Origin: Siphonodentalium dalli
Lineage: Eukaryota > Mollusca > Scaphopoda > Gadilida > Siphonodentaliidae
Assembly (NCBI GenBank): GCA_032622095.1
Contig: CP136062.1
Location: 228,362,578 to 228,426,577, forward strand
Reading direction: 5' to 3'
Length of the DNA: 64,000 nucleotides
Shown here one piece after another: positions 1 to 10,691 of this stretch; positions within the stretch are counted from its first letter, which is position 1; each line of letters begins with the position of its first letter. The notes beneath the pieces were generated by a model, which worked only from the letters and a program-made list of their open reading frames with translations, made no database searches and was not told the origin of the DNA. Made by a program: the position numbers and the translations under genes.

Positions 1-1140
1 TGAAATGAGATGAAAGCAAGCGCGATGCGTACTCGGCTCACAAAAAAAATTCAGTGGGAAAGAGGGTGTGGCAGGGGAGGGGTCAGGGTTGACTCACCGT
101 TAACCTGAGACTCCGACAACTGCAGACTCCGACACCAACTTACCATGTCACGACTATCAACAAACCAAGATGACAACACCTGCTTGTAATACCAGAACTA
201 GTTGGGACAATTTGTCCAACACCGGGTCTGAAAACTACTAACTTATTAATGCAAAGTCAGAATTGCATTGCTTAATGTTGGAGACAAAAGGTATTTATCA
301 CACCGTCACAAAATAGTGACGACCGAATGTCAAGAAATTTGAAATATTCTCAACCAATTTCGGTTTCAGAAAATCTCTGGTAATATGCAATGATATTCCC
401 CTTGCAATTTATAAGCTGACATTTGGCCTACATGTATGCATTTATCAACAGATGTCACTTTATGACAATATTTCATTCAAAGAATAAACTTTGACAGCAA
501 ACAATACATAATGTGTGGCTGGACTGATATATTATATACCTAACTACACCTATAGTTACCTAAACAAAAGCTAATAATTAGCTTTAAAGGCTACTAAAGT
601 TGATCAGAATATTTGAAAACAAACTCACTTGTTACTGTTTACATTTTTGTGTTCTGACCAAAATGTGACCCAGTTGAAACGAAACGAAACCACGGACTAC
701 AAAAATCCGGAAAACACAACTTTACCGGGTTTCAATTTACCAAAATCCGGACCACAAAATATTGGCAGAGTAACACATCGAATTTAAAGTTTGGACTTTG
801 CCCAAACGCTAAAAACGACTAAACAGAGCTGACAATACAAACATTTAGACATAATTACAATATTAAAGGAATACAGCCACACCAAAACAATGTGTTTACA
901 AATTTCACTGATTACCATGAAAATTTTACAGAATTTATCAAATTTTCAACAGAATTTATGTTTTTATGCCTTTTTAAGCATAAAACTGTTCAATTTGTAT
1001 TGTCTCTTCCACTCCAACGCTGAATATCTCCAGAAATCCTGATTGTCATTTTTTCACAGTTTTTGAAGCACGAAAACACGAATTTCTACAAAGTTCCAAT
1101 TTTCACACCAATTTCAAAAGTTCCACACTATAATCAGAGC
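1..1140. other. No gene or repeat recognised
   Basis: AT-rich sequence with stops in all frames. I see no tandem repeat, foldback or RNA gene here. Confidence 0.5.
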
Positions 1141-1154
1141 TATAGCTATACGAA

Positions 1155-1226
1155 TGGGCGCCATTGTGGTAGAGCACGAGACTCTTAATCTCGGGGTCGT
1201 GGGTTCGAGCCCCACGTTGGGCGCCA
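1155..1226 (+). tRNA. tRNA-Lys(CUU)-like sequence, probable pseudogene
   Basis: The 3' two thirds match a eukaryotic lysine tRNA. The anticodon stem is 1177-1181 with 1189-1193, the loop is CTCTTAA with anticodon CTT at 1184-1186, and the T arm is GTGGG-TTCGAGC-CCCAC at 1199-1215. The acceptor 3' strand GTTGGGC is at 1216-1222, followed by discriminator G. The B-box (GGTTCGAGCCC) is intact. The 5' quarter is wrong: GGGCGCCATTGTGGTAGAGC cannot form the 7-bp acceptor stem with GTTGGGC, and the D arm is degenerate. The same 22 nt (GGGCGCCATTG...GAGCAC) recur at 1219-1240, directly after the T arm. The sequence therefore looks like a unit cut from a tandem tRNA-like array, or a tRNA-derived repeat head, rather than a working gene. 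Lys identity is clear; function is doubtful. Confidence 0.6.
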
Positions 1227-1240
1227 TTGTGGTAGAGCAC

Positions 1241-2424
1241 AGGGGTGGGTCTTAAGTGAACCATCAGTCGCTATATCACAAACATTTATGGGCTCTGAGT
1301 CTTGATCAGGCAGGGTCTATAGAAACACTACGCCTACCTTTAAAAGTCTTCATCATGCATTTATTGAATATTCATTCTATACCAAACGGAACACATCCAA
1401 CAAGCATCACAACATGGATGACATCACAACACATCTATACAGCTTGACAGCAACACCACAACATCACATCGAGCATCAATCATCAATCGAGAAAAAAGGA
1501 CCCTGGTGAACAAATACATATGTTGTAGTTGCTGCAGAATAAATATCCAGTATGGATATTAATAAATATATGAAATGTGATTGTGTCAATAAACCAACTT
1601 CCCTATTGTCGATATAAACAACTATTTTGACACAATCCTAACTGTGACGAACAGTTAGAAATAAAACCTACATGCTAGTATAAAAGGGTGATTATGGACG
1701 CAGTGTGCGATTTCCAACTTCACTAAACTATTGGGCAAATATATTTATGCAAATGTGACAACACTAAAGTTTCAAAACCGAAGACAATATTATTAAAATA
1801 CAAGCTATAATAACGGGTGAAAACATAACAAATATTACATACCATCCTTTGGAAAGCATAGGACAGATGTCATAACGTAGTATTACTTCTTAAACTTATT
1901 AACATTCTTCGAGCATGAAGAAATTAGGATAACACTGAGAGTGTTATACGATATTGCGATGCGTACACCTTGGTGACGAAATACGGACTGAGAAAGCGCG
2001 GTAAATAAGCTTACCTGTGATTGGCTAAAACACCTTAGTTAGATCTAATAATGGGCGCTGAACTAGACAGAGGAAGACTTAAGCGGGTAAGAGATTGGGC
2101 GTAGATAGAGATAGTAAATAGCAAAATACAGATCAGCAATGAGACATAGGAAACGGGGAATGTACAGAACGGAATAGCGCGAAATGGAATGAACCAAGTA
2201 CGCGCAATGAAATGATTACAATGCGGCTATAAAATGTATATTAGTGAGTTAGGTTTAATAACTTAGTTAGTATACATGTGTAGCATGTAATAAAGGCATA
2301 TACTGATTTGGTATATAAAATAGCACGGTCACATTAGTATGACCCATTTAGATTAGATCAAAACAATAAACACCTTTCATAACAAAGTTTGTTACAGTTT
2401 ACTTTTTTTTAAATGGTCCTAACA
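1241..2424. other. No gene recognised
   Basis: AT-rich, with only short open frames (63 codons at most). The CACAACA-rich stretch around 1390-1475 is low complexity. No RNA gene or element ends seen. Confidence 0.45.
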
Positions 2425-2950
2425 TGAAAAGTGAATTTTTGTCGATATTTATGTCAAGTTTGTGAGAGTAAAATATTTCTGGTAATGTCAGTGATTTCAA
2501 TACTAAATATTAACCGAGGTGAATCAGACATGTTAGTTTTCTATGGATATATAGCCAATTGTATTCATCAACCACAACTTGGAAGCAATTGCAGTGCACA
2601 CTGGGTCAATATTTACAATTTTCTATATTTTGCGAACATTTTGGCGGCCATTTTAATCCAAAGTAACAACTTTGGTTCCAATGACTTGGAATATTCACAG
2701 GTAATGGTATGCTTCACTTCACATAACACAGTTCTGCTCATTCCTTTTTGAAAAGGAAGGGGCTAGGTCCCAAAGAATTTCTTATTTCATTGCCCCAATG
2801 ATCAGTTAATATAAAAAATACAAAATAAAGTCATAATTCTCAACAAGTTCCAAACAGCAGAAACTGATATAGAAGATATTAGTGAAAAAGCATCATATTT
2901 TCCACTTCCGGTGGCCATTTTGGCTGCCGTTTTGAATATTATGAAATTCA
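2425..2950 (-). repeat. Repeat W fragment with NATGGCGGC-type motifs
   Basis: Aligns by eye with 47640-48120: both have a TTCATCAACCAC segment, then TTTTGGCGGCCATTTT or a close variant, a GGTATGCNNNACTT segment, CAGTTCTG, and TTGCNCCAATGAT. Paired GGCGGCCATTTT-type motifs lie at about 2637-2653 and 2911-2934. It has the same orientation as the right arm of the W inverted pair (47640-48515). The 106-codon frame at 2431-2751 lies inside the repeat and has no recognisable domain. I treat it as non-coding. Confidence 0.6.
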
Positions 2951-3537
2951 TTCATACATATGAATAAGGAGTACTCAATTATGTGAGGTAATGAACACAT
3001 ATATATATATATAGGTACAAGTCTTTATTACGTCGTGAATAAGATAAGCTGTGTATACAAATATGATGATCAAGAGTCGCCGCGAAGTGAGGTCCCCGAA
3101 TGGGTAATGCCTGGTGTGGGTGATGCATGGAGAGGTATACTAACCTCGAGGTGAGATGGGTCTAGTGAAAGCATGAAGTGATGGGATGTGGTTGTTTCTT
3201 ATATACTATTTGGGATGCATATTAGATGAGGCGTTTGGCAATACACATCGGGATTGGTTCCTCCGTTATGGTCATTTCCCTTGACCATATTTGGGAGCCA
3301 TCTTCATTGTGTGTATGTCTTCGCTGGGAGTAAGACGTTTGAGGTTTCCTTAAGAACACGAATATCTGAGTTTGGGGTTCTATATATTGGGACTTTCGTA
3401 TAGTTTGAATCAAGTTGTGTGATTATAATGGGTCGTTATCTCACAATTATCAATTGAATGAAATATTGCACGACGTATTACCTCATAAACTTACTGAGTA
3501 ATTGCGAATTGAAATTTACCTGGGTCTTTACTGCTTC
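2951..3537. other. No gene recognised
   Basis: Contains a short AT dinucleotide run at 2999-3012. Weak inverted similarity (GAGGTAATGA near 2983, and TTACCTCAT near 3479) could mark a decayed TIR element, but the match is too short to call. Confidence 0.35.
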
Positions 3538-3716
3538 GCTGATCTGGCCGCGACAATGGAGCGATGGGGATAACTCGCATGACAACACATTTCGGGTTTT
3601 CACGCGATGCCATTTATTTTAGGAAATTGTAGTAAGGCTGATCTGGCCGTGTCAATGGAGCTATGGAGCGATGAGGATATCTCGCAGGACAACACATTTC
3701 GTGTTTTCGCGGATGT
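3538..3716 (+). repeat. Two-copy tandem duplication, about 100-bp unit
   Basis: GCTGATCTGGCCG...CAATGGAGC...GATATCTCGCA/GATAACTCGCA...GACAACACATTTCG occurs twice, starting at about 3538 and 3640. The copies differ by substitutions and a small indel. Confidence 0.6.
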
Positions 3717-4773
3717 ATCTTCGCAGATGTCTCATTGTTACAGTATGTAACTTTTATGACCGCGTTAATTGCTTTCGATATTTAGGTATGAACAATGGCT
3801 AGGCCACTCTTGAAGATTTCATTGTGGGAACACAATGCTAATGAAGTATGTCTCAGTTGGAATGTAGAACAAAGGTCGTATTGCAATGTATCGGGCGTGT
3901 ATTTAATCAGATTAGTAGATTTTTGGTCCGCATTTAGAGTCTTTTTGGTGTTGTGAATGATAAACCTGCAGTAATAAGCCGTTGTTGTATTAATTTGAAA
4001 GATTAGTTGTTTTAACCGAATTCTGAGGTGGTGCATACATGCAAATCATATATTCAATATTATAATTTAGATTATGACTAATAACATGATCTTGAGGGCG
4101 TTACCTTTTCTGACTCAGTTATTGTGTGTATCTCCGTCCGTTGAGCGAGGGTGAGCACTAACGGAACTATTATGACTAATGTTCATGTAAGCCGATTAAA
4201 ATAAGATCATGGGGTTCCAATGCATCGGGCTGTTTTTTGAGTATGGGTATGAGTATGGGTGCGCCCAATTCATGCATAGAACGTTCAAATGCTGTGGAGG
4301 CAACGGACAAAGGATGGAATCTGTCGATATTTTAATGTTCTTTCTCTTTATGGCTGTTTTAACAAATATGAATATTTTAGCAGCATTATCCATCGCGAAC
4401 GCTGACCACCTTTAGACTGTGTTACCGTTACTACACATTTGTATGGTATAATATTGTTGTGGAAATTGGTCAAATATGTGTCCGGCCTTGTATTATTAAC
4501 CGGAAATTATGGGTCACGCTGGCCGAGCGCAGAGATGATTACTAATCCTACGATTCCCGGCGAAGGACACGATGTGGGCAGTCGAAAGTTAGCAACGAAG
4601 AGAATGATCAAGTGCTGTGTATATAGATGAGCTTGGGGGGGGGGGGGTAAATTAGGTGATTTTAGTATATAATTACTTATAAAGAATAGAGCTTAGAATT
4701 AACTCCAATACTTCTTTAATGTTGTAATTATTAGAAAGTTCAGCATAATACTTATTATCTGAACATGTCTAAA
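3717..4773. other. No gene; includes a dispersed repeat fragment
   Basis: 4010-4130 shares a segment with 33050-33165: AATTCTGAG(G/T)TGGT, then TATATTNTATATT, and GATCTTGAG(G/C)(G/A)CGTTACC before TTTCTGACT. A 10-base G tract lies near 4637. The short frames on both strands at 4196-4415 overlap each other and have no family resemblance. Confidence 0.4.
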
Positions 4774-5156
4774 CCCTTTACCCAACAAAACGGCCAAAAC
4801 CGGCCAAATAAAGCTTCAACAGCCTAAAATATCTTCGGTCTGTCTCAATAGAACCATACAAATATGGATATCATTGGAACCGGCTCCTTGACCACATTGT
4901 GATAGTTACAGTTATGCCCTGTGCCAATGCATTCTCTTATATATGCGAGTCGACCATAGGTCGCCTCGCATATATAAGAGAATGCATTGGCCTAAAAAAT
5001 ATCTTTTTTTAACACTTTTTACCATTTTTTCTTACATTCTTTAACAATTTTAATATGTTAAGCCAATGCATTCTCTTATATATGCGAGGCGACCTATGGT
5101 CGACTCGCATAGATAAGAGAATGTATTGGCACAGGGCCGTTCTGTTGGGTAAAGGG
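4774..5156 (+). mobile_element. Two-hairpin MITE, family P1
   Basis: Non-autonomous element with termini CCCTTTACCCAACA / TGTTGGGTAAAGGG. The right flank is TTAA (5157-5160). The left flank has decayed to CTAA plus one base. Inside are two inverted hairpins built on CCAATGCATTCTC arms, at about 4924-4990 and 5062-5130. Between them is a run of related ATTTTTTCTTACATTCTTTAACA segments. TTAA target and CCC-beginning TIR suggest piggyBac mobilisation (inference from target and ends). No transposase frame. Confidence 0.8.
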
Positions 5157-5160
5157 TTAA

Positions 5161-5672
5161 GGGATCTACTCGTTAATGAGTATTGCACATAGGAAGGGTT
5201 AACGAGAGAAGACACCCACGTAACATTATAGAGCGTTTTAAAATCTTAAACACGTGTGATCACAGACTTTCTGTGAAGAAGTTCCGAACAAAGAACTGGA
5301 GGAAACAATTATGGACTGTGGTTGGAAGGATCTAATTACAGGCACCACAGTGGAATTATGTTCCTCATTAAGAGAACTTTTTGCGGTATCCCTGATGGTT
5401 CCAGGTCACATGAGTATTTCTATTCTTCTATATCATTCTGCCACAAAAATTAATCTCATTTCCCGACTGTAATACCTCACTGAAATAATAAATTAAATCA
5501 TAGGATAATTGATTTATCCCCATATATGTAATTTTCACAGTCTGAGCTTTTCTTTAGTCTATTCTTTGAACGTTTCACATGTAAGATGTACATTGTATAA
5601 CTAATATGAATCGTACGTGACACGGCGCTGGTGGTTGCTATAATTATATTATATTTTATTGCTATACATATA
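5161..5672. other. No gene recognised
   Basis: AT-rich sequence between two MITEs. No repeat or open frame of note. Confidence 0.4.
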
Positions 5673-6109
5673 TGTGACCCGCCATATCAAATCCAGTCGT
5701 AAGTCGGGATTTTTTTACCCTGTGCCAATGCATTCTCTTATATATGCGAGTCGACCATAGGTCGCCTCGCATATATATGAGAATGCATTGGCCTAACATT
5801 TGTTTTACACTTTTTACAATATTTCTTGTATTCTTTAACAATTTTATAATTTCACCCATGCAGAGCCCCAGACAAACATGAGCAGACGACACTCTTCTAT
5901 ATGCTTCTATATATGTGTGGGGCTCCTTATTTTATGTCCTAAAAATTTTAAGAAACATTTATTTAAAAAAAATGATAAAAAATTGTTAGGCCAATGCATT
6001 CTCTCATATATGCGAGGCGACCTATGGTCGACTCTCATATATAAGAGAATGCATTGGCACGGGGTAAAAAAATCCCGACTTACGACTGGATTTTATATGG
6101 CGGGTCACA
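5673..6109 (-). mobile_element. Two-hairpin MITE, family P2
   Basis: TIR beginning TGTGACCCGCCATATC, about 50 bp at each end, running on into the hairpins without a break. Flanked by TA on both sides, as expected for a TA-duplicating (Tc1/mariner-type) element, although the flanks are AT-rich and this is weak evidence. The two CCAATGCATTCTC hairpins lie at about 5726-5793 and 5990-6059. The interior is reversed relative to the copy at 59275. About 20 bp of the interior, near 5925, is deleted relative to other copies. Confidence 0.8.
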
Positions 6110-6217
6110 TATATTGTTCCAAATTGTATACATACATGTAGTATGTGGAGTATATTTGACTCATGGTGACCTTTTACATCAAGTCAATATAATCTAAATA
6201 TAATACAACCCAAAAAA

Positions 6218-7470
6218 TACTCATTCAGTCAGAGAGTTATGTGAAATAACCTACCCATACTTAGAATGAATTAATACTCATTCAGTCAGAGAGTTATGTG
6301 AAATAACCTACCCACACTTAGAATCAATTAATACTCATTCAGTCAGAGAGTTATGTGAAATAACCTACCCACACTTAGAATCAATTAATACCCATTCAGT
6401 CAGAGAGTTATGTGAAATAACCTACCCACACTTAGAATCAATTAATACTCATTCAGTCAGAGAGTTATGTGAAATAACCTACCCATACTTAGAATCAATT
6501 AATACTCATTCAGTCAGAGAGTTATGTGAAATAACCTACCCACACTTAGAATCAATTAATACTCATTCAGTCAGAGAGTTATGAGAAATAACCTACCCAC
6601 ACTTAGAATCAATTAATACCCACTCAGTCAGAGAGTTATGTGAAATAACCTACCCACACTTAGAATCAATTAATACTCATTCAGTCAGAGAGTTATGTGA
6701 AATAACCTACCCACACTTAGAATCAATTAATACTCATTCAGTCAGAGAGTTATGTGAAATAACCTACCCACACTTAGAATCAATTAATACTCATTCAGTC
6801 AGAGAGTTATGTGAAATAACCTACCCACACTTAGAATCAATTAATACCCATTCAGTCAGAGAGTTATGTGAAATAACCTACCCACACTTAGAATCAATTA
6901 ATACCCATTCAGTCAGAGAGTTATGTGAAATAACCTACCCACACTTAGAATCAATTAATACTCATTCAGTCAGAGAGTTATGTGAAATAACCTACCCACA
7001 CTTAGAATCAATTAATACTCATTCAGTCAGAGAGTTATGTGAAATAACCTACCCACACTTAGAATAAATTAATACCCATTCAGTCAGAGAGTTATGTGAA
7101 ATAACCTACCCACACTTAGAATCAATTAATACTCATTCAGTCAGAGAGTTATGTGAAATAACCTACCCACACTTAGAATCAATTAATACCCATTCAGTCA
7201 GAGAGTTATGTGAAATAACCTACCCACACTTAGAATCAATTAATACTCATTCAGTCAGAGAGTTATGTGAAATAACCTACCCACACTTAGAATCAATTAA
7301 TACCCATTCAGTCAGAGAGTTATGTGAAATAACCTACCCACACTTAGAATCAATTAATACTCATTCAGTCAGAGAGTTATGTGAAATAACCTACCCACAC
7401 TTATAATCAATTAATACTCATTCGGTCAGAGAGTTATGTGAAATAACCTACCCATACTTAGAATCAATTA
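6218..7470 (+). repeat. 57-bp minisatellite, about 22 copies
   Basis: Unit contains TACTCATTCAGTCAGAGAG, then TTATGTGAAATAACC and TACCCACACTTAGAATCAAT. Copies are nearly identical. Recurrent variants are CTCATT versus CCCATT and CACACTT versus CATACTT. The first and last copies carry CATACTT, which is typical of edge copies escaping homogenisation. The array lies between P2 and P1 elements. Confidence 0.95.
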
Positions 7471-7515
7471 ACCAATTCAGGAACAAGCTGTGTCCAATTA
7501 GTCAAATAGTATTAA

Positions 7516-7945
7516 CCCTTTACCCAACAGAACGGCCCTGTGCCAATGCATGCAGGTCGCCTCGCATATATAAGAGAATGCGTTGGCTTAACATATTAAA
7601 AATGATAAAATTGTCAAAGAATGTAGAAAAATATTATAAAAATTGTTAAAAAATGTAAGAAAAAATTATAAAATTGTTAAAGAATGTAAGAAAAAATGGT
7701 AAAAAGTGTTAAAATTTCTTTTTTTAGGCCAATGCATTCTCTTATATATGCGAGGCGACCTATGGTCGACTCGCATATATAAGAGAATGCATTGGCACAG
7801 GGCATAACTGTAACCATCACAATGTGGTCAATGAACCGGTTCCAATGATATCCATATTTGTATGGTGTTATTGAGACAGACCGAAGATATTTTAGGCTGT
7901 TGAAGCTTTATTTGGGCGTTTTTGGCCGTTTTGTTGGGTAAAGGT
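7516..7945 (-). mobile_element. Two-hairpin MITE, family P1
   Basis: TTAA at 7512-7515 and 7946-7949. The short-end terminus CCCTTTACCCAACAGAACGG comes first, so the element is reversed relative to 4774. The first hairpin is damaged: CCAATGCAT joins directly to GCAGGTCGCCTCGC near 7543-7560, removing about half of one arm. The second hairpin (about 7729-7796) is intact. Confidence 0.8.
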
Positions 7946-7949
7946 TTAA

Positions 7950-8640
7950 TCAAAATTTTTAGACAATCAAGAGGCGATGTTCAACTTAAAGGCTGAGTTG
8001 AAAAAACAACCTGACAATTTCTCTGGCCAATTGGTCCTACTAATTTGCTATGTTGGTGGGTCCTGCTAAACTGATATGATGCTGGTAGGACAAACTTATG
8101 CTGGTAAGAAAACGATACCGTTATGTCTTCTAATATTGTCATTTTTTCTCAATAGAAGAATGGTATTTACTGACATTCGTTTTATACTACAGTTGACTAT
8201 GGTTAGCATTATTTTTTGCGCAATTAATCGATTCTGATAACTGAAGCGGCATTTCAAAAAATGTTGTTGTTGAGCAAAAATGAAAGGAAAATGGTTTGAA
8301 AATGGTCAATTTTAGAAAAAAATGGGTAAAATTACAACGCCCTTTAAAAGCACTAATTCAAACATCTCTGTAATTTCGCCAACATTCCTCAATATCATCA
8401 ATCCTAACCCAAATCCTAACCCAAATCCTAACCCAAATCCTAACCCAAATCCTAACCCAAATCCTAATCTCGGTGCCGTGTTTTATTGCGATTTGATATC
8501 AATCGCTATCTAATCGAGAACCCATATTAAGTATCTTTCGCTATCAAATCGTCTGCCTAATGGCTGAAATAGCTGCTTCAAAATATAGTTACACATTCAC
8601 CAATTTCATATATATATAAGCGTTTTCTAGACGAACTTTA
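7950..8640. other. Spacer with a family R fragment
   Basis: 8168-8283 matches the interior of R elements (GCGCAATTAATCGATTCTGA, AACTGAAGCGGCATTTC, then GTTGTTGTTG). It is followed by GAGCAAAAATGAAAGGA, which also follows the R copy at 9357. This suggests a local duplication of R plus flank. No gene seen. Confidence 0.5.
8400..8468 (+). repeat. 12-bp telomere-like array (AATCCTAACCCA)n
   Basis: Nearly six perfect copies of AATCCTAACCCA. Each contains CCTAACCC, one base away from the metazoan telomere complement (CCCTAA)n, but with an expanded period. The 63-codon frame here (NPNPNP...) is a by-product of the repeat. Confidence 0.9.
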
Positions 8641-8641
8641 A

Positions 8642-9096
8642 CACTTTACCCAACATAATGGCCCTATGCCAATGCATTCTCTTATATATGCGAGTCGACC
8701 ATAGGTTGCCTCGCATATATAAGAGAATGCATTGGCTTAAAACATACTAAAAATGATAAAATTGTCAAAGAATGTAGAAAAATATTATAAAAATTGTTAA
8801 AAAATGTAAGAAAAAATTATAAAATTGTTAAAGAATGTAAGAAAAAATGGTAAAAAGTGTTAAATTTTTTTTTTTTAGGCCAATGCATTTTCTTATATAT
8901 GCGAGGCGACCTATGGTCGACTCACATATATAAGAGAATGCATAGGCACAGGGCATAACTGTAACCATCACAATGTGGTCAATGAACCGGTTCCAATGAT
9001 ATCCATATTTGTATGGTTTTATTGAGACAGACCGAAGATATTTTAGGCTGTTGAAGCTTTATTTGGCCGTTTTTGGCCGGTTTGTTGGGTAAAGGG
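8642..9096 (-). mobile_element. Two-hairpin MITE, family P1
   Basis: TTAA at 8638-8641 and 9097-9100, with both hairpins present (about 8669-8735 and 8880-8947). The left terminus has one substitution (CACTTTACCC). The region between the hairpins holds the AATGTAAGAAAAAATTATAA-type internal direct repeats. Confidence 0.85.
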
Positions 9097-9108
9097 TTAA
9101 GTCATCTT

Positions 9109-9323
9109 ACTGTGGATTTTTTGTGTGTCAATTTGACAAACCGGCAAAATTTCGTTGAACATAATGTTGATAAATAACAGCTTTTGGGCAATTTTATACT
9201 ACAATTGACTAGCATTACTTTTTGCGCAATTAATCGATTCTGATAACTGAAGCGGCATTTCAAAAAATGTTGTTGTTGCTGGAATCTGATGATATGGGGA
9301 CCATCCAACCGGATTGAGTACCT
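9109..9323 (+). mobile_element. Family R TTAA element, 5'-truncated
   Basis: The right end ATCCAACCGGATTGAGTACC is followed by TTAA (9324-9327). The interior matches other R copies (TTGATAAATAACAG, GCAATTAATCGATTCTGA, GCGGCATTTC). The left part stops near the P1 element ending at 9096. Non-coding. Confidence 0.65.
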
Positions 9324-9327
9324 TTAA

Positions 9328-9650
9328 ACTGAATCCTGGACTGGGTAATTTACCCTGAGCAAAAATGAAAGGAATTATTTTGGTGACCGAAGTAATCTAA
9401 AAATAGCATAGTTACAACTGCAAATATAACATAATTTTTGATAGAGGTAATTTGACAAAACCCTCGTTGGGCGTATCGAGCAGACGATGACTTAGGCAAA
9501 TGAGCAAAACTATCTGATATTCACAATGAAACTAAAGAGAATTTTGACTTTTATCGAACAACCAAATATACCTAATTTTAAAACAACCTTGACTAACTTT
9601 GGATAGATAATTTTAACTGTTTTCCAATTTAATTATATATTTCTGAATCA
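9328..9650. other. No gene recognised
   Basis: AT-rich spacer before the Helitron pair. No structure seen. Confidence 0.4.
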
Positions 9651-10691
9651 TCTATTATATATTTTGAAAGATCTGTGTGTGTGTGTGTATCTGTCTGTGT
9701 GTGTGTGTGTAATCGATGAACTCAAAAACGACCGACCCGATTTCGATGAAACTTGGTACGTGGGGGTATTTTCGGCCGGAGGTTAACATAGGCCTATTGA
9801 TTTGCCCGTGCGACGTGACCTTGACCTTCAAAACTCATATATCGGGATCCGCAGTGCTATCACGCCGGATTTAGCACTTCGATGCAGGGAGGATAACTCT
9901 ATATTCATACGTCGACGAACGTTAGCAATTTGCAGGCATGCAATTACGCATCGTGTATTTTTCCCAAAATTATAACATTTACAATATATATTGTCAATTT
10001 GCAGGCTATTAAAAATCGTGCATCTATCCCAAAATATATCATTTATTACAATTTCTGATATATAAATTTTGTTACAGCTAATATTCTTAGGTCTATTGTC
10101 GATAGATTAATTTTTTGTATATTCACACCACGCATAGGCTCAAGCTGTTTACATTTACCCCGCGGGTCTGGAATCTCATCCAAGAATCCATTTAGCTGAA
10201 ATGATACTTCGTTGTTGCGAAATGGAATCTACCGGTGGCCCCAAGCCGTCAATGTCAACAACATCGAAATTGTTCAACTTTGACTGGGAGAAAATAATTA
10301 GTTAAAATTTACCACACAATGCTAATTTATCTTTACGTTGAAGCTTGATAATTAATGAGCGTGTGTATATGAGGCGCGTTTACATACTTTAGTGGAAATC
10401 AAATCGGGTAAAACTGGCGGATTTTTACGGACGAAATTTGATACATAGGGTATCTCGGTATCCGCTGGGCCGATTTCCCGGTATTCGCTTGCCCAATTTC
10501 CACCATTTTTGGGGTGTTGGTGTTGGAAAAATGCCAGACGGATTTTGACAAAATTTGATACTTAGTGGACCATAGTGGTAATTGTTTCCAGGGAGTGTTT
10601 TGGACGGGTCAAATCGTGACCCCACCTGACCTTGACCTTCAAAATGGTCAATTCAATGTCAAAGCCCGGACGAAGTCGGGTCACCTTCTAG
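9651..10691 (+). mobile_element. Non-autonomous Helitron, copy 1 of a tandem pair
   Basis: Canonical Helitron ends: starts 5'-TCTATTATATATTTTG after an A (9650) and ends ...CACCTTCTAG-3' (CTRR) at 10691. The 3' subterminal hairpin CCCGGACGAAGTCGGG (bulged stem, GAA loop) lies 11 nt from the end. The 5' region carries GT-rich tracts and the segment CCGACCCGATTTCGATGAAA. The short frames inside have no Rep/helicase motifs, so mobilisation would need an autonomous partner. The next copy begins at the very next base. Confidence 0.88.

Noticed and set aside
4924-4990. Hairpins as rho-independent terminators
   Set aside because: The context is eukaryotic and the hairpins are AT-rich, part of a MITE and not downstream of any gene.
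9668-9712. GT dinucleotide microsatellite as an independent feature
   Set aside because: It recurs at the same place in both tandem Helitrons, so it is part of the element's 5' region.
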